A stretch of 10,405 nt of DNA from Granulicella sp. UBA5172 (GCA_002413385.1 DHWW01000223.1:1-10405), one strand, 5' to 3'; positions 1-6,712 are shown, numbered from the stretch's first letter. The notes: generated from the sequence alone by a model not told the origin. Program-made: numbers and translations.

Positions 1-23
1 GGATGGAAAAGTATGGGGGGGAG

Positions 24-39
24 GGGGTGGGGGCACCCC
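24..39 (-). terminator. GC-rich hairpin downstream of lepB (weak terminator candidate)
   Basis: Six bases at 24-29 (GGGGTG) pair perfectly with 34-39 (CACCCC) around a four-base loop, just past the lepB stop codon. On the minus strand the hairpin is followed by a C-rich stretch and then a short T run (CTTTTCC), so it lacks the immediate U tract of a standard intrinsic terminator. The same bases carry plus-strand G runs of 7, 5 and 5 (15-33), so a quadruplex is an alternative structure. The position suits transcript termination, but the call is weak. Confidence 0.25.
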
Positions 40-50
40 TACACTGTCGC

Positions 51-782
51 CTACCGCTCAACCCGCCAGCTCCGCACCGCCAGCAGGAACGTATCCCGCA
101 GCCGCTCCAGCGGGGTGTCGCCGCTCGTATCCTCCGCCAGCGGCCCCGAGAAGTACACCAGCAGCGGCCGCCCCACGATCACGCTGCGGGGCACAAACCC
201 CCAGTAGCGGCTGTCCTCGCTATCGTTGCGGTTGTCGCCCAACACGAAATACTCTCCCGCGGGCACGATCACATCGCCTCCGCTCACCGTCCGGCGCAGC
301 TCAATCCACCAGCGCAGGTCAACGCTCGGATCGGCCTCCAGCAGGGAAGGGAAGTCGTCCCGAAACCCGTTCGGCAGTGTCGGCGAGTAGAACGCATACG
401 GCTCCGCCAGAGTTCGCCCATTCACCAGCACACGCCCTCCGCGCAGCCTCACCCTGTCGCCCGGCAAACCCACCACCCGCTTCACCAGGTGCAACGAAGG
501 GTCCACAGGGTAATGGAACACCACCAGGTCGCCGCGCTTGATCCGCGTCGGAGGAAGCAGCCGGTCCAATAACCCCGCCGGCGCATACGACTGCTTATCC
601 ACCAGCAGAAAATCTCCCACCCGCAGCGTCGGTTCCATCGACGACGACGGAATCCGAAACGGCTGCACCACGAACGTCATCGCAAACAACGCACACACGA
701 CAATCTCGACGATCAACTTCATCGCCGTCAGCACCCCATCCCGCTGCATCACCTCGTGATCGGCCAGACCCGGCGAACTCAA
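51..782 (-). CDS. lepB: Signal peptidase I
   Basis: Type I signal (leader) peptidase, the membrane serine protease that removes signal peptides from exported pre-proteins on the outer face of the inner membrane. The 243-residue product has one N-terminal membrane segment (about 23-41). It then shows the S26 family boxes: SSSMEPT (46-52) with the nucleophile Ser48, GDLVVF (84-89), KRVVGLPGD (101-109) with the general base Lys101, and GDNRNDSEDSRYWG (182-195). All catalytic elements are intact and the length is normal. The chosen start is TTG at 782, which overlaps the rnc stop as TTGA (779-782) and has GAGG six bases upstream (789-792). In-frame ATGs at 749 and 722 are alternatives, the latter leaving almost nothing before the membrane helix. 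The overlap implies translational coupling to rnc. Confidence 0.95.
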   Translation of the reverse strand: MSSPGLADHEVMQRDGVLTAMKLIVEIVVCALFAMTFVVQPFRIPSSSMEPTLRVGDFLLVDKQSYAPAGLLDRLLPPTRIKRGDLVVFHYPVDPSLHLVKRVVGLPGDRVRLRGGRVLVNGRTLAEPYAFYSPTLPNGFRDDFPSLLEADPSVDLRWWIELRRTVSGGDVIVPAGEYFVLGDNRNDSEDSRYWGFVPRSVIVGRPLLVYFSGPLAEDTSGDTPLERLRDTFLLAVRSWRVER

Positions 783-1612
783 CGCGCGCCTCGCGCTCTG
801 GGTGACCTCGTATCGTCCCAGCCCGTCAGCGCCAGCTCTGCCGCTCGCTGCTGCGCCTCCTTCTTGCTCGGCCCCTCCGCCGCGGCCAGCACGCGCTCAC
901 CCTCCTCACCCTCCAGCCGCGCCTCCACCGAGAACACCCGCTGGTGCGCCGGCCCGCTCTGCGCCGTATCGATGTACCGCAGCTTCCCAGCCCCCTCCGC
1001 CTGCACCCGCTCCTGCAGCAGCGTTTTATGATCCCGCATCGCGCCTCGACCATCATCCTCAGCCACCGCAGCTCGCATGGCCTCCATCTCTGGCCTCACC
1101 AGGTAGCGCTCCGCCAAGGCCTGCAACTGCGCCAAGCCATCTTTCCCTGCATCCAGATAGACCGCTGCAAGCACCGCTTCCGCCGCATTCGCCAGCAGCG
1201 CCGGTTTGCGTCGACCACCATTCTGCTCAGCGCTTCTGCCCATCAGCAGCGCCTCGCCGAGTCCCAGTTTTGTCCCCATCTCTGCCATCCGCTTGCGACT
1301 CACAAGGTTCGACCGCAGCCTCGTCAACTCGCCCTCGCTGCAATGCGGAAACTCCCGGAACAGCGCCTCCGTAATCACCAGTCCAAGCACCGCATCGCCC
1401 AGGAACTCAAGCTGCTCATTGTCCGTTCCCGGAGCATTGCGCTGATCCCGCTGGTCAGGATGTGCGGGAAGAATCACCGCAGGAACGCCGTTGCGAGCCT
1501 CATACGTGTGCGATCGATGCGTCAGCGCCAGCTCCAGCAGCTCTGGCCGCCGAAACTCGTAGCCAAGCTTCCCCTCAAGCTCCAGTTGTGCCGCTCCGAC
1601 CACGCGACGCAC
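779..1612 (-). CDS. rnc: Ribonuclease III
   Basis: Double-strand-specific endoribonuclease that processes rRNA precursors and structured mRNAs in the cytoplasm. The 277-residue product has the nuclease signature NEQLEFLGDA (65-74), an HCSEGELTRLRSNLVS helix region (90-105), and a second catalytic patch at LANAAEAV (140-147). A C-terminal dsRNA-binding domain (about 193-264) follows, with DHKTLLQE, HQRVFSVEA and GPSKKEAQQRAA. The start is GTG at 1612 with a GAGGGAG-like ribosome-binding site upstream. Between THRSHTYEAR and the signature lies an insertion of roughly 20 residues relative to compact homologues. Residue 142 is Asn (codon 1187-1189, AAT) where E. coli has the metal-ligating Asp114; the following Glu145 is kept. 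It overlaps lepB by four bases downstream. The family call is firm. Confidence 0.94.
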   Translation of the reverse strand: MRRVVGAAQLELEGKLGYEFRRPELLELALTHRSHTYEARNGVPAVILPAHPDQRDQRNAPGTDNEQLEFLGDAVLGLVITEALFREFPHCSEGELTRLRSNLVSRKRMAEMGTKLGLGEALLMGRSAEQNGGRRKPALLANAAEAVLAAVYLDAGKDGLAQLQALAERYLVRPEMEAMRAAVAEDDGRGAMRDHKTLLQERVQAEGAGKLRYIDTAQSGPAHQRVFSVEARLEGEEGERVLAAAEGPSKKEAQQRAAELALTGWDDTRSPRARGAR

Positions 1613-1793
1613 CGCTGCTCCCTCGCTGGTCGAGCTCTGGCCTCTTGCGCTTCGTCGTCATCGCCCCCCTTAGCCGCAAGAACGTCCTCTGCAGCTCTCG
1701 CCTCGCGCATGCTGCTCTCTACTCTACGCGGGCTCTTCGGTTCCCGAGCCTCGATCCGCACAGAGGAACCTCCGGCGGAACCGTGCCCTGAAC

Positions 1794-3622
1794 CTACTGC
1801 GGTGTTGGCGGCTTGTACGCTTCCTTCTGTGCCTTGCCCGTAGGATCGAAGTCCTTGTCGTCGGCTGCAGGCTTGTCCCGCTGCGGCAGCGCAAACGGCT
1901 TCGCAATCCCGCTCTCCGCAGCCCCCTTCGTGTCCGGGCGACTATCCCGCACCGTCAGCGCCGCCTTATACTCCGCAACCGCCTTCGCCCGGTCCGGAGG
2001 GTTCATCGAGTCATACAACCGCCCCAGATAGATGTGGCTCCAGGCCATTGTCCGCGGGTCCTTGCTAAGCTCCAGCGTCTGCTGGAAGCCCGCCGTAGCC
2101 TTCTCCGGATCTCCCTCCATCAGGTCGATCCGCGCCAGCACATACGCAGCTCTGGCGTGATCGCCCTTCGGATCGGCCATGGCCTTCTCTGCCAGATCCG
2201 CCGCTTCGCCGCTATCTCCCTTCATCAGGTCGAGTTCGGCCAGGTCCATGCCCTCGATCTTGCGGGGCTTCTGCGCTGGGCGTAACGGGTCAGGAGGGAC
2301 CGACTTCACGAACAGGATCTGTTCATCGGCCTTTCGCTCCCGCTCGACATCCATGCCATAAATCATCGGTGCAATCTCTTCTCGCAGACCATCGCCGTTA
2401 TGCTGCATCGCCGTCAGACCATGGTAGAAATACCGCGTCAATACCCAACCCTGCCGTTCATCCGTGGTGATGAGATTATCGCGTGCCACGCTCGTCTTCG
2501 CGTCGTAGGCCGTCTTCTCCAGGTCGTACTGCGCCATTTCCTCACGCGATCTCACCCCCTTCAACCTCTGCGGCGGTGGATCCGGAATCACGTAGAGATG
2601 CGCCTCGATGGCCTTGATCAGGCATTCGGTCATCAGAGCCACAATGTCACTCTTGTAGAAGAACTCCAGAGGTGCGTCCTGCACGCTCCGCAGCAAGGGC
2701 TGCATGCGCTCCATCGCCCGGCCGCGGCTGTACACCAGCGGCTCCCACCATGTAGTGCAGGTAGATGTGGCGAATCTGGGCCATGCTGATCGGGTCACCA
2801 GAGGTGCTATTCGGTGATACCACGATGATGTAGTCGAACCCATACACCCGCGCATTGGTAAGGTTTGGCGACAGCATCGGCTCCAGCAGCACCAGAAAGC
2901 GCCGGCCATCATAGGTGCTCACCGGCTGATGCAGATAGATGTTTGTGTCCAGGATCATCTGCGTCATCGGATCGTGCACGCGCGCGGTCAATGCCTCATA
3001 TTCAGCGCGATGCTGCAGCCAGATATAGTGCAGGTGAATGTCATCGGCGAACGTGCGCAACAATGGAAGTACATTCACCACGGCAGCGGCTTGCGGAGGC
3101 AACTGCGTCAGGTCGACATTTGGGGTCAACTCCGGTGGTGGCGACAGATACAGCGCCAAGCGACACATACTGCCCCACATCGAGGCCAAGGTCATTCAGA
3201 TGATGCAGCGAAATGTAGGCGCAGAGCTTGTCACGGCTGTCGCGAGCAGGCTCCGAAGTCGCCAGCGCCGCGTTCATATCCGCGCGTACCTTCGCGCGGA
3301 CTGGTGCCGATTTGTCCAGGTCAGCATCGTAGCCGCAGGTATTCAGCGCGGATGCAATCTGGAACAGGGACTCACTTACCTCAAGCGTTACTGCGGCACC
3401 ACCCTGCTCAATCTGCGCCGCACGCGGCCGATTCTGCGGGTTTCCCGTATCGACGGCACGGTTCTCAGGCGCCGCAGACGACGAAGAACTCTGCGCCATC
3501 GCGGTCAGGCACAAGCCCCCACTAAGTGCGATCAGCACAATGCCGAGCGAGCACACTCTTGATCGCGGTGTTGGCAGTAGGACGAAAGGAGGCAGGAGTT
3601 TCACGATACGGATTTGACGCAC
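1794..3622 (-). pseudogene. Exported TPR protein, frame broken by two apparent +1 insertions
   Basis: One ancestral gene is readable in three successive frames. Segment 1 (3622 to about 3160) starts with a signal peptide: a hydrophobic core around residues 24-40 and a likely cleavage after Ala43 (TAMA/QSS). Segment 2 (about 3158 to 2746) carries the middle domain, ending IRHIYLHYMV. Segment 3 (about 2744 to 1794) continues EPLVYSRGRAMERMQ and ends with tetratricopeptide-like helices (for example AAYVLARIDLMEGDPEKATAGF) and a lysine/proline-rich tail. Deleting one A at 3158-3159 and one C at 2744-2746 fuses all three into about 608 codons. The start is GTG at 3622 with no convincing ribosome-binding site; GTG at 3604 is an alternative. 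I recognise no catalytic motif. The protein is probably periplasmic or outer-membrane associated. It is either a recent pseudogene or an intact gene with sequencing errors. Confidence 0.75.
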
Positions 3623-3643
3623 TGGAATAGTCTATGGAACCTT

Positions 3644-3678
3644 GAGCAGCCTGCGCAATGCGACACTGGGCGCTGCTC
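3644..3678. repeat. Inverted repeat upstream of the TPR gene
   Basis: GAGCAGC (3644-3650) is perfectly complementary to GCTGCTC (3672-3678) with a 21-base loop. It lies in the short gap between the anti-sigma stop and the TPR gene start. It has no T run, so it is not a standard terminator. It might form a weak structure in a read-through transcript, and chance is a real possibility. Confidence 0.2.
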
Positions 3679-3683
3679 GCCGC

Positions 3684-4400
3684 TTATCCGCGTACCGAGA
3701 CCCCGGTATAGGTCATCACCACGTGACCAGGCACTGGCATGCCAAAGACAGTTGCCGGTTTGAAAATGCTGCCTAGAAGGTTGTTCTCGACCCGCACCTT
3801 CACCTCAGGATCATCAGGCCCCGCAAGAATCGCATAGTCATAGACTCGCCCCTTGCTGTCTACCAGCGCTTCAACGATGATCGGCACATCATGCCGCGTT
3901 GTGATCGGATCGGGCGGCACCTCCGAATACAGATAGCGTGGGGCCACCAGATGCGCCATCGCATCGTCATTGGCCTGCACGATAATCGGCGCTCCAAACA
4001 TCCAGCTCAAACCACCGGCCAGCATGATCGTTGCCGCTAAGCCACCACTCAGCCGCAAGGCTAGCGGCGCAATCGAGCTCTTCCACAGCAGCAGAGCCCG
4101 ACGGTGGAATGGCAAGTGTGCCCCGCGCTCCCGCTCCACGCCGAGCGCTGCCCGCAAACGCGCTTGAAACCTCGCCGGCGGCTGTGCCGGTCCTAGCTCA
4201 ACCAGCGACCGTTGCACTTCGCGCCAAGCATTGAAATCCGTCGCACACCCTTCACATCCCTTCAGGTGACTGGAGATCTCAGCCATCTCCACCCCACTGA
4301 TCGCGCCATCCAGATAGGCCGAAAATCCGGAGCGCACACCTGCGCACTTGCTGCCGCGCGCCTCACGGGACGTATTCGTTTTCTGGGTGCGCCAAGTCAT
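3684..4400 (-). CDS. Zinc-finger anti-sigma factor with TonB-like C-terminal domain
   Basis: Predicted membrane anti-sigma factor for the ECF sigma factor encoded just upstream. In the 238-residue product the N-terminus has a ZAS/zf-HC2 motif, His45-x3-Cys49-x2-Cys52 with a possible fourth ligand Cys19, and should face the cytoplasm to hold the sigma factor. A single membrane helix follows (about 117-135). The periplasmic part (about 170-238) resembles a TonB C-terminal fold: a VEALVDSKGRVYDY strand-turn-strand, then SIFKPATVFGMPVPG and a final hydrophobic strand. The ATG at 4400 overlaps the sigma stop as ATGA (4397-4400), the usual translationally coupled arrangement. The anti-sigma role is well supported by the motif and the partner. 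The function of the C-terminal domain, perhaps envelope-signal sensing, is inference. Confidence 0.88.
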   Translation of the reverse strand: MTWRTQKTNTSREARGSKCAGVRSGFSAYLDGAISGVEMAEISSHLKGCEGCATDFNAWREVQRSLVELGPAQPPARFQARLRAALGVERERGAHLPFHRRALLLWKSSIAPLALRLSGGLAATIMLAGGLSWMFGAPIIVQANDDAMAHLVAPRYLYSEVPPDPITTRHDVPIIVEALVDSKGRVYDYAILAGPDDPEVKVRVENNLLGSIFKPATVFGMPVPGHVVMTYTGVSVRG

Positions 4401-5065
4401 CGCGACACCGCCTGCATATTCTCTATCGGACGTGAGTGCGAAATTCTGATCGCTACCGCATCATCACGCAATGCTTCTCGTAATGCAGCGCGTCCGCGAG
4501 TCAATCGGCTCTTCACCGTGCCAAGATTCACGCCCAGCATCTCCGCAATCTCCTCGTACCCAAACCCTTCGATCTCCCGCAGCACAACCACCTCGCGAAA
4601 TGCTTCAGGTAATGTACGCAGGGCAGCGACCACTCGTTCCCCGAGTTGAGCCCGTGCAGCGCATTCGTAAGGTGATGCATCGCTCGCCGCCAGCCCGTCA
4701 GCCATGCAGAAGGTCTCCCCCTCGTCATTCTCGTGCTGCGCGTCGATCGTCAGTTCCTTCCGCTTGTGCCGACTCCACCAGCGTCGCTGGTTGCTCGCTT
4801 CATGCAGCGCAATCCGGTAGATCCACGTCCTAAGGCTCGAATCTCCATGGAAGCTCGATATATTGCGGAACACCTTGACGAAGACCTCTTGCGTCACATC
4901 CGCAGCATCCGCCGGATCGCTCAGGCTGCGCGCAATCAGCGAGTAGATCGGGTGGCTATACTGCGCCAGCAGAAGCGAGAACGCCTCCTCCGAACCAGCC
5001 TTCAACTCGGCGACGAGATCCTGCTCCTCTGCCCGGATTCCAATCGCACTCGCCAGATCGCTCAT
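4397..5065 (-). CDS. ECF (sigma-70 family, RpoE-like) RNA polymerase sigma factor
   Basis: Extracytoplasmic-function sigma factor that directs RNA polymerase to stress or envelope promoters. The 222-residue product has sigma region 2 (about 28-97) with the DAADVTQEVFVKVFRN core-binding helix and the SLRTWIYRIALHEASNQRR promoter-melting/-10 helix. An acidic linker follows (about 106-135). Region 4 (about 145-197) carries LRTLPEAFREVVVLREIEG and the helix-turn-helix YEEIAEMLGVNLGTVKSRL. There is no region 1 or 3, as expected for this group. The start is ATG at 5065 with a modest AGGCGGGA ribosome-binding site. It is the first gene of a minus-strand operon with its anti-sigma factor. ECF factors usually activate their own promoter, but I could not assign one in the 5091-5260 gap. 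Confidence 0.95.
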   Translation of the reverse strand: MSDLASAIGIRAEEQDLVAELKAGSEEAFSLLLAQYSHPIYSLIARSLSDPADAADVTQEVFVKVFRNISSFHGDSSLRTWIYRIALHEASNQRRWWSRHKRKELTIDAQHENDEGETFCMADGLAASDASPYECAARAQLGERVVAALRTLPEAFREVVVLREIEGFGYEEIAEMLGVNLGTVKSRLTRGRAALREALRDDAVAIRISHSRPIENMQAVSR

Positions 5066-5260
5066 TGCTGTCCCGCCTGCGGCCGGAGGACTCCCGACCC
5101 TTTAGTGCTATTAAAGTAGGCTTACCCAACACTCTCTGTCCAGCTACGCCTACCAATCCGTCGAGCTCGAGCAAAGATACAGCGCCGCCGGCGGCGAGGT
5201 GCTCGCTCAATCTGCCATCTTTAGACACCGCCCGACTGGGCTTTGTTCCTCCGCGCCTGT

Positions 5261-5289
5261 TTGACTTGCCGCCCCGCATCCGAGAGAAT
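5261..5289 (+). promoter_or_regulatory. Promoter of tRNA-Ala
   Basis: TTGACT (5261-5266) and GAGAAT (5284-5289) are separated by 17 bases. The -35 matches the sigma-70 consensus at five of six positions and the -10 at four of six. Transcription would start near 5296, giving a short leader before the mature tRNA end at 5312. Confidence 0.55.
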
Positions 5290-5311
5290 AAGGGAGTCCT
5301 TCCTAGAGAGT

Positions 5312-5387
5312 GGGCCTGTGGCGCAGCTGGGAGCGCGCTTCCATGGCATGGAAGAGGTCATCGGTTCGATCCCGATCAGGTCCACCA
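5312..5387 (+). tRNA. tRNA-Ala (anticodon GGC)
   Basis: A complete 76-base cloverleaf. The acceptor stem GGGCCTG (5312-5318) pairs with CAGGTCC (5377-5383), with one G-U pair. The D stem is GCGC (5321-5324) with GCGC (5333-5336). The anticodon stem CTTCC/GGAAG (5338-5342, 5350-5354) encloses the loop ATGGCAT, placing GGC at 5345-5347. The T stem ATCGG/CCGAT (5360-5364, 5372-5376) has the loop TTCGATC. Discriminator A5384 is followed by an encoded CCA (5385-5387). It reads alanine GCC/GCU codons. The ars island starts a few hundred bases past its 3' end, and tRNA 3' ends are common integration sites. Confidence 0.97.
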
Positions 5388-5799
5388 ACAAATCGATAAC
5401 TTAGACAATGTGGATGCTCTGGTTTAGGGCGGTAGTGTGATTTTTTGTGTCATACCCCCATGTCATACCCCCATTTTGCTGCTTTCTGACAGAGGTCGTG
5501 GAATCGGAATCCCGGCCGCCCAGCCGCTTGACAGTTATGCCGTGTGGCTTGTGGGCGCTGGATGTTGTGTTGAGGCCGGCATTTCACGCAATGCCTGTCC
5601 GCAGAAAATGGTTGAGTAGATCCGCGGCAAGCTCCTGCTCGCCGACACGATGATCGGCTTAAAAACTTCAGCTTCCAGGATCGGATATTAAGCCGGCCAA
5701 GGAGTTCGCAACGGCAGCCGGTGCTGCGAGTGCGAATCAAAAGTTGGGGTACGCATTGCTGGTCGCCCAGAAGCCGGTAGCGGAGCGCAACGTCAACCC
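5388..5799. other. Gene-poor stretch between tRNA-Ala and arsC
   Basis: This stretch of about 410 bases has no intact gene. It contains a 13-bp tandem repeat (5448-5473) and, near the arsC end, a decayed transposase-like fragment (5591-5803). No repeat of the tRNA 3' end is visible here or elsewhere in the window, so an attachment-site pair cannot be shown. Short open frames on both strands lack ribosome-binding sites and recognisable motifs. Confidence 0.6.
5448..5473. repeat. Perfect 13-bp tandem repeat (TGTCATACCCCCA x2)
   Basis: TGTCATACCCCCA occurs at 5448-5460 and again immediately at 5461-5473; each copy is followed by a T. The unit has no stop-to-start coding logic and sits between the tRNA gene and the transposase relic. 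It may be a copy of a dispersed intergenic repeat or a slippage duplication; the window alone cannot decide. Confidence 0.85.
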
Positions 5800-5803
5800 C
5801 TAG
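5591..5803 (+). pseudogene. Degenerate IS3-family transposase OrfA fragment (relic)
   Basis: Read across frames, this stretch resembles the start of IS3-family OrfA proteins, whose N-termini follow the pattern M-P-x-x-R-...-E-E-I-x-x-K-L-R-x-A-D-x-L. ATG at 5591 gives MPVRRK. After a one-base shift in the A run (5605-5608) the next frame gives MVE, an amber stop (5617-5619, likely from a Glu codon), then IRGKLLLADTMIG and KTSA. The helix-turn-helix core that should follow is missing. A third frame (5687-5803) gives IKPAKEF, ANQKL and KPVAERN, faintly like the coiled-coil end (LK-EVAEGN) of OrfA. No inverted repeats or OrfB are present. The resemblance is from memory of the family; the N-terminal part is fairly convincing, the C-terminal part weak. 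Confidence 0.4.
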
Positions 5804-6204
5804 CCTTGCAGTTGCTCTTCAGAGACAAGCTCCTTTACGCGTTCCCGAATCTCATCGCGAATTGCGCGAACCTCATCCAACGCTAGTCCATTAGGATCGC
5901 GAAGCGGCCAATCTGCACGGCGAAGGCCCGGCACGTAAGGACACTCATCTCCACAACCCATGGTGACCAGCAACTCAGCGCCTTGAGCTAGTTCTGCGGT
6001 CAGCTTCTGAGGCTTCGCCTTGCTAAGATCAATGCCCACCTCCTTCATGACTTCAACGACAACAGGATGGACGTGCGGTCCGGGGTTAGTCCCGGCGGAA
6101 ATCGCGCGTGCTTTTGAACTATCGACGAGTTGATTGAAGAAGGCAGCCGACATCTGTGAGCGCCCGGCATTGTGGATACAAGCGAAAATGTAAGTGCGCA
6201 ACAA
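5800..6204 (-). CDS. arsC: Arsenate reductase, thioredoxin-coupled (low-molecular-weight phosphatase fold)
   Basis: Cytoplasmic enzyme reducing arsenate to arsenite, the form that Acr3/ArsA export. The 134-residue product has the phosphatase-like P-loop C-x5-R-S at Cys9-IHNAG-Arg15-Ser16, redox cysteines Cys84 and Cys88 (TMGCGDECPY), and the general-acid segment DWPLRDP (98-104). This is the Staphylococcus/Bacillus-type three-cysteine layout, distinct from glutaredoxin-linked ArsC. The start is TTG at 6204, decided by a strong AAGGAG (6211-6216) five bases upstream of the TTTAA-TTG context; no ATG lies nearby. The gene is downstream of truncated arsM' on the minus strand and probably shares its promoter. 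It is divergent from arsR-acr3-arsD-arsA. Length and motifs are normal. Confidence 0.94.
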   Translation of the reverse strand: MLRTYIFACIHNAGRSQMSAAFFNQLVDSSKARAISAGTNPGPHVHPVVVEVMKEVGIDLSKAKPQKLTAELAQGAELLVTMGCGDECPYVPGLRRADWPLRDPNGLALDEVRAIRDEIRERVKELVSEEQLQG

Positions 6205-6210
6205 TTAAAT

Positions 6211-6216
6211 CTCCTT
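6211..6216 (-). promoter_or_regulatory. Ribosome-binding site fixing the arsC TTG start
   Basis: On the minus strand this reads AAGGAG, followed by ATTTAA-type spacing to the TTG at 6204-6202. It is the best Shine-Dalgarno match in the interval and supports a non-ATG start for arsC. Confidence 0.75.
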
Positions 6217-6230
6217 GTGGGCGTCCTGTC

Positions 6231-6317
6231 CTACTGCTGACCGATCGCGTCGATTTTCTGCTGTAGGGCAAGCGTATCCAGCATTGCGAGGGGAAGACAT
6301 AAACTAAGCTGATTCTT
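6231..6317 (-). pseudogene. Orphan open tail of a lost gene (uncertain)
   Basis: Between arsM' and arsC an open minus-strand frame runs from just after a stop at 6318-6320 to a TAG at 6231-6233. It encodes 28 residues ending LALQQKIDAIGQQ, whose composition looks like a real protein C-terminus. An internal ATG (6284) would give only 17 residues and has no ribosome-binding site. It could be the 3' remnant of a gene that once stood between arsM and arsC and was lost together with the 3' half of arsM. I do not recognise the family, and a chance open frame of this size is quite possible. Confidence 0.25.
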
Positions 6318-6337
6318 CTATCTAGGGAAGTAAATGC

Positions 6338-6697
6338 TTAGTTGAACCCATACCCGCCTGAGCGCGCATTGGCGCGAGCGCGGTCGATCATCGCCTGGGG
6401 CATGTCGATCCCGATGGCTTTGCCTTTCGGTCCCACGAGCGGGGATGCGAGAAGGACGTCCAGCTCGCCGCCGCAGCCGAGGTCGACCACTGTTTCACCG
6501 GGACGAATGGAGGCGATTGCTGTCGGGTTCCCGCACGAAAGCCCCATGTTCGCGCTGGCAGGAATCGAAGCGAGATCAGCGGCGCTATATCCAAATGCTT
6601 CGGCTACGGCCTTCATGCCCACGTCGTCATTGGATAGCCCGCTTTCCGCCACGGCTCCATACTTTAGCCTTACCGATGCGAGCACTTTATTCACCAT
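6338..6697 (-). pseudogene. arsM: Arsenite methyltransferase ArsM, 3'-truncated
   Basis: ArsM adds methyl groups from S-adenosylmethionine to arsenite; full-length enzymes are usually about 260-380 residues. Only 119 residues remain: the conserved N-terminus ([32 protein letters not shown]) and the start of the methyltransferase fold ([33 protein letters not shown]). The product then stops at TAA (6338-6340) after SGGYGFN. The rest of the Rossmann fold and the two C-terminal arsenite-binding cysteines are missing, and the glycine-rich SAM loop reads GCGGE instead of the usual GCGGG. The start is ATG at 6697 with GGAGGA at 6702-6707. An upstream in-frame ATG at 6763 is rejected because it lies before the predicted transcription start. 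The product is probably inactive, although the promoter still serves arsC. Confidence 0.85.
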
Positions 6698-6701
6698 CAG
6701 T

Positions 6702-6707
6702 TCCTCC
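6702..6707 (-). promoter_or_regulatory. Ribosome-binding site of arsM'
   Basis: GGAGGA on the minus strand, four bases before the ATG at 6697. It selects this internal ATG over the in-frame ATG at 6763, shortening the reading frame by 22 codons. Confidence 0.8.
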
Positions 6708-6712
6708 AGAAA

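Noticed and set aside
1613..1761. Small minus-strand ORF from the ATG at 1761, or an N-terminal extension of rnc
   Set aside because: It reads out of frame into rnc, has highly biased composition and no recognisable motif. The GTG at 1612 with its own ribosome-binding site already gives a complete RNase III.
2..1850. Long plus-strand ORFs opposite lepB and rnc
   Set aside because: They are rich in Pro, Arg, His and Ser, as expected for the antisense of GC-rich genes, and overlap well-supported enzymes.
5091..5260. Autoregulated ECF promoter upstream of the sigma-factor gene
   Set aside because: I found no clear GGAAC/GTCTAA-type pair, and the best TTGGGT - 17 bases - ACTAAA match is too weak to report.
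5450..5740. 96-residue minus-strand ORF between tRNA-Ala and arsC
   Set aside because: No ribosome-binding site, no recognisable domain, and it runs through the tandem repeat and the transposase relic on the other strand.
5388..5799. CRISPR array or attachment-site duplication
   Set aside because: Only one abutting 13-bp duplication is present, without spacers, and no second copy of the tRNA 3' end is visible in the window.
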